Assembly: GCA_035361955.1 (NCBI GenBank)
Contig: DAOSDC010000007.1
Location: 1-64,000 of the forward strand
Source: UBA6120 sp035361955
GTDB lineage: Bacteria; Bacillota_I; Bacilli_A; RFN20; CAG-826
DNA length: 64,000 bases
Direction of reading: 5' to 3'
Position numbers and translations under genes: made by a program. Below the pieces are notes generated by a model. It was given only the letters and a program-made list of their open reading frames with translations, made no database searches and had not been told where the DNA came from. Position 1 is the stretch's first letter; each line of letters starts with the position of its first letter. Below, piece after piece: positions 36,354-45,155 of the stretch.

Positions 36354-37751
36354 ATGAACAGAAAAATCGAAGAAAACGCCAGTTCCATCAGTCTGTATGA
36401 TTTATGGATGATGGTGCGACGCAACATTTATTCCATCATATATTTCACTGTGCTCGGTTTGGTGCTCGGTTTAGTTTACACTAACATGATCGTGACTCCC
36501 GAATACACAGCGACCGCATATGTGACCCCGCAACGACCAAGTGCCGCCGCGGTGCCCTCCCAAACGCTGACGACGATTACGACCGACATTAAATCGAATG
36601 CCGTGCTACAAGTGGCAGTGACGCTACTTGATGACGATGATGTTACTCATGCTAACGGAAACCCGATTACGCTAGCGGAAATCGCCGCGGGGCTAACGAC
36701 CAGCTCGACGACGACTTCCTATCGCATCACGATTAGTTACGTGAGCATGGAACAAGATATTGCCGTCCCCATCGTCAATTCGGTGATTGAAGCTTCTAAC
36801 GACGTGTTTACGAACGAACCGTACTCAACCGGATTATTGTCCGGGTATTCATTCATTTTGGCTGAAGCAACAAGTGCCGCCTACACCGGACCATCGACAA
36901 CACTATATTTGGCCATCTTCGTGATTTTGGGTGGCGTGGTTGGTACGGGCTTAGGTATTTTCACCGACATTGTCGAAGATCGCATCCACTATACCGGCGA
37001 AATCAATGCGTTGGGCGTCAACGCCTTTGACGTATCGTTTAAAGACAAAAAGAAGAAGCGTCCGCAACGAAAGGATTCGAGCACTTTGACGTTACAAGAT
37101 CTAGATATCGTCGACCCTTCAGAAATAAACGATCCGTATTACCGCGATGTATTAAAACTTCAAAACGACATTGAAAATTTTACCCCCGACAAACAAGTTA
37201 AAACCATCGGGATCACATCCCCGAAAGAATATGTTTCGAAAGCATCGCTTATTGCTTCACTCGCGCAAGTTTATGCCAAAGAGCACCAACGCGTGCTCGT
37301 GCTGGATTTCGATTTTGAGCATCCGTTTATGCATGAGGTATTCAACGTGTCGAATACAAAAAACATCGTTGGATATTATCTTAGTTACAAAGGTGTCGAA
37401 GAGTTTAGCGAACGCATCAATCACTATTTATACGTGATGCCCTCGATTCATAGTGCCATCGGCTCGAAAATCATCAAATCCGATCGCGTCAAGAAATTGA
37501 TCGAAGAAGCCCGCGAGGACTTTGACTACATTTTAATTAACTGCCCGCCGACATTGACCGATATGACGATTCTTGCCTGCGCCACTTTGCTCGATGGTGT
37601 CTTAATCGCCGGTAAATTCCAAACGACGCGTAAAAAAGATTTCGTGAAAACGGCCATCGTCGTTAATAACGCCGACATGCATTTAATCGGGGGCGCCTTT
37701 TTAAGCGCTAAAAGCGACCGCAAAGGATTGCTTAATCTTTTCTCCAAATAG
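36354..37751 (+). CDS. Wzz-type chain-length regulator fused to a degenerate BY-kinase domain
   Basis: This 465-residue protein has a Wzz-like N-terminal half with two membrane helices (about 27-48 and 182-205) around an extracellular domain. The C-terminal half (about 270-465) resembles a bacterial tyrosine kinase. The kinase half looks degraded. The P-loop region reads TSPKEYVSKASL instead of TSxxPGEGKST, Walker A' DFDFEHP is kept, and Walker B reads YILINCPP with Asn for Asp. There is no tyrosine-rich tail. It probably controls polymer length or export through protein contacts. ATG 36348 touches the ribosome site AAGAAGGT, so ATG 36354 is preferred. The 3' end overlaps convergent wecB by 20 bases. 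Confidence 0.8.
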   Translation: MNRKIEENASSISLYDLWMMVRRNIYSIIYFTVLGLVLGLVYTNMIVTPEYTATAYVTPQRPSAAAVPSQTLTTITTDIKSNAVLQVAVTLLDDDDVTHANGNPITLAEIAAGLTTSSTTTSYRITISYVSMEQDIAVPIVNSVIEASNDVFTNEPYSTGLLSGYSFILAEATSAAYTGPSTTLYLAIFVILGGVVGTGLGIFTDIVEDRIHYTGEINALGVNAFDVSFKDKKKKRPQRKDSSTLTLQDLDIVDPSEINDPYYRDVLKLQNDIENFTPDKQVKTIGITSPKEYVSKASLIASLAQVYAKEHQRVLVLDFDFEHPFMHEVFNVSNTKNIVGYYLSYKGVEEFSERINHYLYVMPSIHSAIGSKIIKSDRVKKLIEEAREDFDYILINCPPTLTDMTILACATLLDGVLIAGKFQTTRKKDFVKTAIVVNNADMHLIGGAFLSAKSDRKGLLNLFSK

Positions 37752-38853
37752 TTTGATTGATAAATGCGACTTTATCTTTGATGATGCGCACGACACGCGC
37801 GGAGACATCATCAATCGTGTAATGATAAGGAATCCGGTAAGCACCGGGTTCTTTTTTTTGCATCGCTTCAATCGCCGATAAAATACCATCGGGATCAATC
37901 CCACTTTGCAAAATCGTGCCGGCGTCAATCGCTTCGGGACGTTCGGTCGACGTGCGCATCAAAATGGCGCGGAAACGGAGCATCGCCGATTCTTCCGATA
38001 CGGTGCCGCTATCGGAAATGACGATGAAAGCATCTTTTTGGAGCCGGCAGTAATCTGTGAATCCCAGTGGTTTGATTTGCTTGACAAGTGGGTGAAGAGC
38101 CACTTTCCCAGCTTGAAGTTTCTTATAAGTACGTGGATGGCAAGAGAAAACGATTGGAAGTTGGTATTTTTCCACGACCCTATTAATCGAAGCGGCAATT
38201 GAAGCGAAATGTTTCGGATGATCGACGTTTTCTTCACGGTGCCATGATAAAACGATGTATTGTCCTTGATTGACCTCGAGTCGCTTTAAGATGTCCGAGG
38301 CGTTAATTTGACCCATATGGGCGTTTAAGACTTCAAGAATGGGTGACCCGGTAATTTCAATGTATTGGTCCTCAAGCCCTTCTTTGATCAGGTAGCGATA
38401 ACTATAATCGGTGTAAGGTAGATTAAAGTCGGCGATATGGTCAACGATTTTGCGGTTAATCGTTTCCGGAACGTTCCAATCGCCACAGCGATTGCCGGCT
38501 TCCATGTGGAAAATCGGACATTTTAAGCGTTTGGCGCCGATGGCGGCCAAAGCAGAATTCGTGTCACCCAAAATCAAGACGGCGTCAGGTTTCAAGTCGC
38601 GAATAAGTTCATAGCTACGTTCGATTACTTTCCCGATTGTCGCACCTAAATGTTCGCCAGCGCAGTTAAGAAAATAGTCGGGTTGGCGCAGTCCCAAGTC
38701 ATCGAAGAAAATTTGGTTTAGTTCGTAATCGTAGTTTTGTCCCGTATGCACGAGAATATGTTCAAAGGCGATGTCACACGCTTTGATGACTTCCGAGAGA
38801 CGGATGATTTCCGGCCGTGTGCCGATGATGGTCATGACTTTCATTTTGTTCAT
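37732..38853 (-). CDS. wecB: UDP-N-acetylglucosamine 2-epimerase
   Basis: This 373-residue enzyme interconverts UDP-GlcNAc and UDP-ManNAc for surface polymers. It begins MTIIGTRPEIIRLSEVI. HTGQNYDYELNQIFFDDLGL, VLGDTNSALAAIGAKR, HMEAGNRCGDWNVPETINRKIVDH and ISDSGTVSEESAMLRF are all family hallmarks, with catalytic His/Asp/Glu positions present. A TTG at 38871 is possible, but ATG 38853 has AGCAGGT 6 bases upstream and is preferred. It is transcribed against the neighbouring polysaccharide genes and overlaps the Wzz-like gene end by 20 bases. Confidence 0.95.
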   Translation of the reverse strand: MNKMKVMTIIGTRPEIIRLSEVIKACDIAFEHILVHTGQNYDYELNQIFFDDLGLRQPDYFLNCAGEHLGATIGKVIERSYELIRDLKPDAVLILGDTNSALAAIGAKRLKCPIFHMEAGNRCGDWNVPETINRKIVDHIADFNLPYTDYSYRYLIKEGLEDQYIEITGSPILEVLNAHMGQINASDILKRLEVNQGQYIVLSWHREENVDHPKHFASIAASINRVVEKYQLPIVFSCHPRTYKKLQAGKVALHPLVKQIKPLGFTDYCRLQKDAFIVISDSGTVSEESAMLRFRAILMRTSTERPEAIDAGTILQSGIDPDGILSAIEAMQKKEPGAYRIPYHYTIDDVSARVVRIIKDKVAFINQTIWRKD

Positions 38854-38892
38854 ATGTTTACCTGCTGTCAATGTATATTATCGCACGGATGA

Positions 38893-40161
38893 TTAGATGC
38901 TGAATTTCCTTTTTAACACGAAGTAAGCGCCACCAGCGAAAATGATGATCGCCCCGAATAAGGCAACTTTACCGATTTCGCCCCAATCGAGGTTAAGTGA
39001 AGAAGCACTCGACGTCAAACCGGCATTTCCCGTTCGTGAAGCCAGGTAGTTATAACGGCCAATCGCATCGTTAAACGTATTGGTGACGAGGCGCCCAGTT
39101 TCGTTGATACCACTGATTTCGTGGTTTTTATTGTTTAGGAAATATTGCTTTGTTTCAGTGTGCATGTAATTGTACTCATCGCGCAAGCGATTGAAGGCTC
39201 CAAACGGATCACCCGCGGCATTCATGCCGATGCCATACATCACGTATTCGCCATAGGCTACGGCTTGCGTCTCGACGCTAATTGTTGGTGTCGCTACGAC
39301 ATGGGAACCAAGTGAGTTGATGGAGGTACCAATCATCCAATCAAGCGCTGAAAAAGTCGTGGTGGGGCGGACAGTTTTTCCATCTCTTTGAAGATGGAAA
39401 TCATCAATCTCAAATGGCCCAGATTGCGTTATTCGCAAGGTCTCATCAATCGTCAAATCAATCAAGTCGAGTATTTTTGAATTGACTTTGTCATATAGTT
39501 CGAAGCGGTCATAGGATGATAGATCAAGCGTTGGGTCATCGATGATAGTATTCTGATTTGATGACTCAATATCTTGATCATCATTAACAATCACAAGCGT
39601 ATCATTGGCTTTGACGATATCGGGCAAGGCCAATGTAGTCAGCGTCTCGCCTTGGTATAGCCGTAATTCATAGTCGCTATAATTTATTTGGTTGCCACTG
39701 CCGTTATATATTTCGATGGCGTTCAATTCAGTTGGTGTCACCACGATTTCGGAGATGAACAATTGTTTGACTTGAGGCGGTAAAACGAGTGCACCCGAAT
39801 TCGTGACATCGATGTCGAAAGACGCCAATTTATTTTGGTAATTGACGGTGATTGTCTGCTTGCCTAGCGTTAATTCATCGCCGCCTTCAAGCGTAAAACC
39901 GGATGTGAGTTCTTGGACAGTTTCGTCATCATAATGTGCAAGTATCGATAAACCATCAAAGCGCAAATCATCACCAAGCGAATGAAGCGTGACATAGGGC
40001 AATGAATCGATTTGGATACTTGAAAGTTGCGCGTCAGCACGTAGCGGACCATCTTTAAAAGTAGATGTAGAAACAGTTTCGGTATTAACTGATAAATGGC
40101 CAAACGCCAGGCTCGCTATGAAGATGACAAGACCATGCGTCATGATATTAAATGGTTTCAT
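38893..40161 (-). CDS. Secreted surface protein with Ig-like and lamin-tail-like domains, C-terminal anchor
   Basis: This 422-residue protein has a signal peptide (about 1-28), then a bacterial Ig-like segment (SILAHYDDETVQELTSGFTL, then TITVNYQNKLASFDIDV). A lamin-tail-like domain (about 125-225) contains LFISEIVVTPTELNAIEIYN and KANDTLVIVNDDQDI. The last 21 residues are a membrane helix with a basic end (AGGAYFVLKRKFSI), so it should be anchored with most of the chain outside. No catalytic motif was recognised. A TATAAT (minus strand, 40177-40172) ends only 10 bases before the ATG and no ribosome site exists, so the mRNA looks leaderless. Confidence 0.65.
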   Translation of the reverse strand: MKPFNIMTHGLVIFIASLAFGHLSVNTETVSTSTFKDGPLRADAQLSSIQIDSLPYVTLHSLGDDLRFDGLSILAHYDDETVQELTSGFTLEGGDELTLGKQTITVNYQNKLASFDIDVTNSGALVLPPQVKQLFISEIVVTPTELNAIEIYNGSGNQINYSDYELRLYQGETLTTLALPDIVKANDTLVIVNDDQDIESSNQNTIIDDPTLDLSSYDRFELYDKVNSKILDLIDLTIDETLRITQSGPFEIDDFHLQRDGKTVRPTTTFSALDWMIGTSINSLGSHVVATPTISVETQAVAYGEYVMYGIGMNAAGDPFGAFNRLRDEYNYMHTETKQYFLNNKNHEISGINETGRLVTNTFNDAIGRYNYLASRTGNAGLTSSASSLNLDWGEIGKVALFGAIIIFAGGAYFVLKRKFSI

Positions 40162-40287
40162 GATTGAATAAATTATAACCGATTGGCCTTTTAAATAAAA
40201 TTTATAAATTTTATGATTTCCACCCGTTATTGCCTTTTAAATACTCTTTAAGTGACGATGCAAGTATAATAATAACAGGTATTTTTT

Positions 40288-40764
40288 ATGGTCAAAGAAA
40301 TGACGGGAACAAAACTTATCGCCAAAAATAGCCGTGCTCATTACGACTACTTTTTGTCGCAGTTTTTAGAAGTCGGCCTTGAGCTCACCGGCACCGAAAT
40401 TAAGAGTATCCGCACACATGGAGCTAGTCTCGTCGATAGTCGCGTGATTGACCGCAACAACGAAATGTACGTCCTGAACATGAACATTCCGATTTACGAT
40501 AAAGGCACGATTTATAACCACGAACCAAAACGCACCCGTAAACTTTTGATGCATAAGCACGAGATCGTCAAATATCAGAAAGCCATGAAAGAAAAAGGCT
40601 TTACGATTGTACCTACGAAGTTATATTTTTCCAAAGGGCGTGCCAAACTTGAAATCGCGCTTGCCAAAGGCAAGAAGCTCTACGATAAACGCGAAACGAT
40701 TAAGCAGCGCGAAGACGAATTAAAAATCCAAAAGGCGATGAAAGACCATCGCGGTGTTGAATAG
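40288..40764 (+). CDS. smpB: SsrA-binding protein
   Basis: This 158-residue partner of tmRNA in trans-translation has LIAKNSRAHYDYFLSQFLEVGLELTGTEIKSIR and GASLVDSRV. The beta-barrel stretch NMNIPIYDKGTIYNHEPKRTRKLLMHK and the lysine-rich C-terminal tail LAKGKKLYDKRETIKQRE match SmpB closely. Length is typical. A TATAAT at 40265-40270 and AACAGGT (40274-40280) precede the ATG. It is closely followed by folC. The tmRNA gene itself was not found in this window. Confidence 0.96.
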   Translation: MVKEMTGTKLIAKNSRAHYDYFLSQFLEVGLELTGTEIKSIRTHGASLVDSRVIDRNNEMYVLNMNIPIYDKGTIYNHEPKRTRKLLMHKHEIVKYQKAMKEKGFTIVPTKLYFSKGRAKLEIALAKGKKLYDKRETIKQREDELKIQKAMKDHRGVE

Positions 40765-40765
40765 C

Positions 40766-42004
40766 ATGAAATTTCAAACAATCGACCAAGTAATTGAATA
40801 TTTTGCCCAACACATGTCAGGTGCCTATTCGCGTGTGAATTTCGATGCGTTTTTGCTGGCGCAAAAATTCCAATACAAAATTCCTTCAATTCATATTACG
40901 GGTACCAACGGCAAAGGATCGACGGCCACGCTCATTCAAAACATTTACCAATACAGCGGCCGCCGTGTTGGATTGTTTACTTCTCCGGCATTTGATCGCT
41001 TCTCGGAAATGATTTATATCGACGATGATGAAATCGACGATCGATATGTCATTTCATTTATGAATAAATTTTGTGAACAATTTGAGAAATTTAATTTGAC
41101 GACATTTGAGATGCAAACGTTTTTGGCCTTTTCATATTTTTCCGATAGTAATGTGCAAATATCGGTTATTGAAGTTGGTATGGGCGGATTGCTCGACGCG
41201 ACCAACATTTTTACGCCGGTCCTTAGCGTCATCACTAACATCGGACTCGAGCACACGAATTATTTAGGACCGACCATCGTCGATGTCGCCAATCATAAAG
41301 CCGGCATAATCAAACCACGAGTTCCCGTGCTGATTGGGAAGGTGGAACCGCAGGCACTTCGAGTGATTGAACAGGTTGCCAAGCGTAATGAAGCACCGCT
41401 ATTTAAGGTCGGTGAAGTGTTCAATGTAAAATCGGGCATCAATCAATATTTTTCATATGGTCATTATGAAAACCTTGAGTTGACGATGAACGGTTCATAC
41501 CAAATCATCAATGCGGCGCTGGCAATCGAGGCCACCGAAATACTTAAAAAACGCTGGCCTATCAAGGAAAAAGATTTACGAACCGGTTTGTACAAAACAT
41601 TCATGCCCGGTCGTCTCGAAGTCGTCAGTTCCGATCCGACGATTGTCATTGACGGAGCCCACAACCCGCATGGAGTCCAAGCGCTAGTGCGCTCGCTTAG
41701 CTCGTTTGAAAACAAAATTGTCTTCGTTATATTTGCTTCCTTTAAAGATAAAGACGTAACACCAATGTTCAAACAACTAGAAGCCGTTTCCAAACATATC
41801 GTCGTGACTTCTTTTTCACATCCGCGTGCTCGGCATCTAGTCGATTATCCGGTGATGAACTATATTTACATCGATGATTTTAAAGAGGCACTGATGCGTA
41901 CATATAAAAATGCTCCGAAACGGAGTGTAATATTATTGACAGGATCATTAGCATTTGCCGGAGCTGTCCGGGCTTTCATCCAAGCGGGAGGTTTGCGCCG
42001 ATGA
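40766..42004 (+). CDS. folC: Folylpolyglutamate synthase / dihydrofolate synthase
   Basis: This 412-residue Mur-ligase-fold enzyme adds glutamate to folates. The ATP loop is ITGTNGKGSTATLIQNI, followed by LFTSPAFDRFSEMIYIDDDEI, VIEVGMGGLLDATNIF and ITNIGLEHTNYLG. The C-terminal domain has VIDGAHNPHGVQAL and ILLTGSLAFAGAV. GTG at 40754 is possible, but ATG 40766, one base after the smpB stop, fits the homology better. The stop overlaps the folT start by 4 bases (ATGA), so the enzyme is produced together with the folate importer. Confidence 0.93.
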   Translation: MKFQTIDQVIEYFAQHMSGAYSRVNFDAFLLAQKFQYKIPSIHITGTNGKGSTATLIQNIYQYSGRRVGLFTSPAFDRFSEMIYIDDDEIDDRYVISFMNKFCEQFEKFNLTTFEMQTFLAFSYFSDSNVQISVIEVGMGGLLDATNIFTPVLSVITNIGLEHTNYLGPTIVDVANHKAGIIKPRVPVLIGKVEPQALRVIEQVAKRNEAPLFKVGEVFNVKSGINQYFSYGHYENLELTMNGSYQIINAALAIEATEILKKRWPIKEKDLRTGLYKTFMPGRLEVVSSDPTIVIDGAHNPHGVQALVRSLSSFENKIVFVIFASFKDKDVTPMFKQLEAVSKHIVVTSFSHPRARHLVDYPVMNYIYIDDFKEALMRTYKNAPKRSVILLTGSLAFAGAVRAFIQAGGLRR

Positions 42005-42777
42005 ACAACAAGATAATCAGGAATATCACTTTAAGCGCTTTGATGATTGGCCTTGGTGTCATCTTTGAACGATTGTTCGTCATCAACATTCCGCCGTTCA
42101 TACGCGTTGGCATCGGATCAATACCCGTAATTTTATCTAGCGTAATCTTAGGTCCCGTTTACGGAGCCTTCATTGGTGCTAGCGTCGATGTCCTCGGTTT
42201 CTTCGTATTCGACATTACGGGATATCCATACACGCCATATGTGACGATTTCGTTTATATTAATGGGCGTTTTGCCATACTTTTTGCTAAAAATAAGTTCA
42301 TTCATGCGTTATAAGAAGATGCCGTTTCCAATCAGTTATATCCTACTTGGGGTCATCTGGTCGTTTTTGTTGGTGTATGCGATTACCAACGATACTGTTC
42401 GCATCAGCGGCACCAATTATCCAATTGACGTGGCGATGAAGGTTTTAATTCCAGTCATTAGTTTCATTGTCTTTGGCGCCTTCTCGGTGTTCATATACTT
42501 ATCGAATCGCTACTTTCAAAAACGCATTATGTTTTACCCTAAGTGCCCGAGTCCTCATGAATCGGCGTTTGTAATATTGGTCGTGGAAATTCTCATTCAC
42601 ATGGTCTGGGGCAGCATTTGGAAATCGTGGTTCTTTGGACTTGACGTTTTAATGGTGCTATTCATCCAATCGGTCATCCTCATCTTTACGTTCCCCGTCA
42701 AGACATTCGTTTTCAATTATGTACTGATGGCGTATCATCGTTATATCGACAAAGCAAGGAGTGATCGCGTTGAGTGA
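42001..42777 (+). CDS. folT: Folate-specific ECF transporter S component
   Basis: This 258-residue membrane protein has six or so hydrophobic segments. The FolT-style N-terminal region is NITLSALMIGLGVIFERLFVINIPPFIRVGIGSIPVILSS followed by LGPVYGAFIGASVDVLGFF, where the Arg and Gly positions are typical. It binds folates and docks to the shared EcfAA'T module, which is not in this window. The tail beyond residue about 175 is longer than in most FolT proteins and adds a further hydrophobic pair. It overlaps folC by 4 bases, linking uptake to polyglutamylation, which retains folate in the cell. Confidence 0.87.
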   Translation: MNNKIIRNITLSALMIGLGVIFERLFVINIPPFIRVGIGSIPVILSSVILGPVYGAFIGASVDVLGFFVFDITGYPYTPYVTISFILMGVLPYFLLKISSFMRYKKMPFPISYILLGVIWSFLLVYAITNDTVRISGTNYPIDVAMKVLIPVISFIVFGAFSVFIYLSNRYFQKRIMFYPKCPSPHESAFVILVVEILIHMVWGSIWKSWFFGLDVLMVLFIQSVILIFTFPVKTFVFNYVLMAYHRYIDKARSDRVE

Positions 42778-42922
42778 ACATTTAAACGAAAACAACCAAG
42801 AAGAAATCGAATCGGAACACGAACCGAAGCAACCAATCGAGTTTCCGCGGCTTGGCGTCATCGTCATTTCAGTTTTATTGGGACTGATTGTCATTTTATC
42901 GATTATCATGCAATTCTTATAA
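42770..42922 (+). CDS. Small single-helix membrane protein (50 residues)
   Basis: A TTG start at 42770 lies 8 bases after a perfect ribosome site AAGGAG (42756-42761) located inside the folT coding end. The product has an acidic N-terminal half (SEHLNENNQEEIESEHEPKQ), a PRLG turn, and one membrane helix of about 22 residues (VIVISVLLGLIVILSIIMQF), ending at TAA. It overlaps folT by 8 bases and is followed 13 bases later by the GH13 gene, so all are probably on one transcript. The family is unknown. Small helix proteins of this kind often modulate a membrane partner; the neighbour FolT is one candidate, but this is only inference. Confidence 0.65.
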   Translation: MSEHLNENNQEEIESEHEPKQPIEFPRLGVIVISVLLGLIVILSIIMQFL

Positions 42923-42935
42923 ATGGGGGTTGATT

Positions 42936-44219
42936 ATGAAATACAGTGCGCGGTTAAAAAACGAGACGATTTACCAAATTTATGTTCGCAATCACACAAG
43001 TGAAGGCACACTTAGAGCGCTTGAAGCGGATCTAGGTCGATTGAAAGACCTCGGCGTCTCGATTTTGTATTTGCTACCGATTAATCCAATCGGGGAAATC
43101 GAACGCAAAGGAACGCTGGGAAGTCCTTACTCGATTAAAGACTACTATGCCATCAATCCCGAACTCGGCACCCTTGATGATTTCAAACATTTTCTAGGTA
43201 AGGCCCACGCACAAGGTTTTAAAGTAATGCTTGATGTCGTGCTCAATCACACGAGCCGCGACGCCGTATTGGTAAAAGAGCATCCTGAATTTTACTACTA
43301 CAAAGATGGCAAACTCGCAAATCGGATTGGCGATTGGTCCGATATCGCCGATTTAAGATTGGATTTGGAGCCGGTGCGCGTTTATCTTATCGACATGCTT
43401 AAGTATTGGGTCAAGTTAGGCGTCGATGGTTTTCGTTGTGATGTTGCCCCATTGATTCCATTGGAGTTTTGGAAACGGGTCATTAGCGAGTGCAATGCGA
43501 TTAACGACAATTTGATTTGGCTCTCTGAATCGATCGAACCCGAATTCATCAAGTATTTACGCTCGGAAGGATATGTCGGTCACTCCGACCCCGAGATGTT
43601 TCAAGCGTTCGACATTTTATACGATTATGACGTTTATCCGGCGCTTAAAACGTATTTGCTCAAAGATGGCGATTTGAAGGCGTACTTGCGGCTTGTCAGA
43701 ACCCAAGAATACATTTATCCCCACGATTATTTAAAATTACATTTTCTTGAAAACCACGATCAGCAACGCATCGCCGCGATTGTCAAAAACGATACCGTGC
43801 TCCGTAATCTGACCGCTTGGTCGTTTTTCCAAAACGGTGTCGGTTTCATTTACGCCGGACAAGAAACGAAAAATGTGAAAACACCCTCATTATTTGATAA
43901 ACAAGCGATTGATTTATCGATTAAGGACCAATCTTTCTACGATTTCATTAAGAAATTGATTGCCATTAAAAAATATCCATGTTTTGCTTCGGTGCGCCGC
44001 TTTGACATCATCGATCATTTGCAGCTTGATTTGATCGTTGCCAAATTGACGAGTGACGACAAAGTTATTTTTGGTCTATTCAATACCGCGAAGCATGAGC
44101 GTCAAGTGTATGTGCCGATGGATGATGGAATCTACGTTGATTTAATCAGCGGAAAACACGTCATCGTCGATCACGGCATCCTCACATTAAAAGAACCGCT
44201 TTTCCTCAAAGCGGCTTAA
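42936..44219 (+). CDS. Cytosolic alpha-amylase-family glycosidase (GH13)
   Basis: This is a compact 427-residue GH13 enzyme without signal peptide. The barrel motifs are VMLDVVLNHTS, DGFRCDVAPL (nucleophile Asp), IWLSESIEPEF (acid/base Glu) and LHFLENHDQQRI (stabilising Asp). Family members of this size act on maltodextrins or related oligosaccharides in the cytosol, consistent with the extracellular pullulanases further on. The ATG at 42936 is chosen because GGGGGT (42925-42930) precedes it by 5 bases; the frame is open from 42888 but that part overlaps the small membrane-protein gene. The stop abuts the convergent licD stop with no gap. Confidence 0.9.
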   Translation: MKYSARLKNETIYQIYVRNHTSEGTLRALEADLGRLKDLGVSILYLLPINPIGEIERKGTLGSPYSIKDYYAINPELGTLDDFKHFLGKAHAQGFKVMLDVVLNHTSRDAVLVKEHPEFYYYKDGKLANRIGDWSDIADLRLDLEPVRVYLIDMLKYWVKLGVDGFRCDVAPLIPLEFWKRVISECNAINDNLIWLSESIEPEFIKYLRSEGYVGHSDPEMFQAFDILYDYDVYPALKTYLLKDGDLKAYLRLVRTQEYIYPHDYLKLHFLENHDQQRIAAIVKNDTVLRNLTAWSFFQNGVGFIYAGQETKNVKTPSLFDKQAIDLSIKDQSFYDFIKKLIAIKKYPCFASVRRFDIIDHLQLDLIVAKLTSDDKVIFGLFNTAKHERQVYVPMDDGIYVDLISGKHVIVDHGILTLKEPLFLKAA

Positions 44220-45053
44220 TCATCGATAGTCTTTATAAGATTTTGTGGCACTGACGCCAAAGTGGTAATGGTGGCCGACTTGTTTTTCCTTTGGCGGCAG
44301 TTTCATATAATCGCCGAATATATGAGTCAGATAGCGGTGATAATCCGATGGCGCTTTGACTTTCATTCCTTCAAACATCACGTCGACTCCATCACCAAAA
44401 ACAACTGGCGGCAGTGCTTCTTGGTTAAAATACATCGTCAAATACGGACCGACAAGCGTCGCCTTATCGTAAGGAATCGTTTGTAGGCTTCTTGAAATAC
44501 AGCGCGCATTCCAGTTGCCAATCGCAAATGGGAAAAACGGCAACGTGATGATATCGATGAGAATATCTAAGAAAAACTTTTTATTCATCCGCGGCATATG
44601 GAACGAGTTGCCAAGATAAGAGAAGTACCAGCGGAACCACAATAAGTATGGTTTCATTGATTTGACATGCGTAGCGCCTGGCTTTTTTGACATCCCATCA
44701 AGCGGGAAGATGTCAATCCAAATGCCGTGGTTCATATTCGTGAAGGAAAACACCGCTTCAAAAAAACTTGTGTTGGAATTTCTTAGTTTCGCATATGGGT
44801 AGCTGTACCGTTTGTCAGTTACCACGGTTTGCAAAAAAAACGGCTGTTTGAACTCGTTGGCGAGTTGCATCAATCGATTGAAATCGGGACGAGGCATCGC
44901 TACGTCGAGGTCATCATCCCATGGAATGAAGCCTTGATGGCGAATCGCTCCTAGGCAAGTTCCCCCAAAAAGGTAGTAACGAAGGCCATGCTTTTGGCAT
45001 ACTTCAATGAATTGCGACAATAGATTGAGTTGGACTTTTTGGATTTCGTTCAT
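44220..45053 (-). CDS. LicD-family phosphotransferase
   Basis: This 277-residue LicD-type protein, a nucleotidyltransferase-fold enzyme, usually transfers phosphocholine or another CDP-activated group to surface glycans. The core motif is KHGLRYYLFGGTCLGAIRHQGFIPWDDDLDVAMPR with its catalytic Asp residues, and WIDIFPLDG is also conserved. Upstream in-frame starts (45095, 45077) overlap the promoter boxes, so ATG 45053 is taken. It has no ribosome site and a predicted leader of about 7 bases. It diverges from a HAD-TarI-SDR operon that could make its activated donor. Confidence 0.85.
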   Translation of the reverse strand: MNEIQKVQLNLLSQFIEVCQKHGLRYYLFGGTCLGAIRHQGFIPWDDDLDVAMPRPDFNRLMQLANEFKQPFFLQTVVTDKRYSYPYAKLRNSNTSFFEAVFSFTNMNHGIWIDIFPLDGMSKKPGATHVKSMKPYLLWFRWYFSYLGNSFHMPRMNKKFFLDILIDIITLPFFPFAIGNWNARCISRSLQTIPYDKATLVGPYLTMYFNQEALPPVVFGDGVDVMFEGMKVKAPSDYHRYLTHIFGDYMKLPPKEKQVGHHYHFGVSATKSYKDYR

Positions 45054-45066
45054 ATGCGTCAAAAGC

Positions 45067-45095
45067 ATTATATATTTGATAAGTCGAGCAAGCAA
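45067..45095 (-). promoter_or_regulatory. Promoter of licD, near-leaderless
   Basis: On the minus strand TTGCTT (45095-45090), a 17-base spacer and a perfect TATAAT (45072-45067) end 13 bases before the ATG at 45053. Transcription would begin about 6 to 8 bases before the start codon. Confidence 0.75.
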
Positions 45096-45155
45096 ACGAA
45101 ACTTAATTGTGTATTATTAATAAGAGATATTTACTGATAAACTGAAATTAGCAAT

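Noticed and set aside
37732..38871. TTG start of wecB at 38871
   Set aside because: The ATG at 38853 has its own AGCAGGT site at the right distance and fits the family N-terminus.
40162..40287. Possible tetrahydrofolate riboswitch before smpB-folC-folT
   Set aside because: The short gap holds only a TATAAT and AT-rich DNA; no paired elements or conserved loops of a folate aptamer were found.
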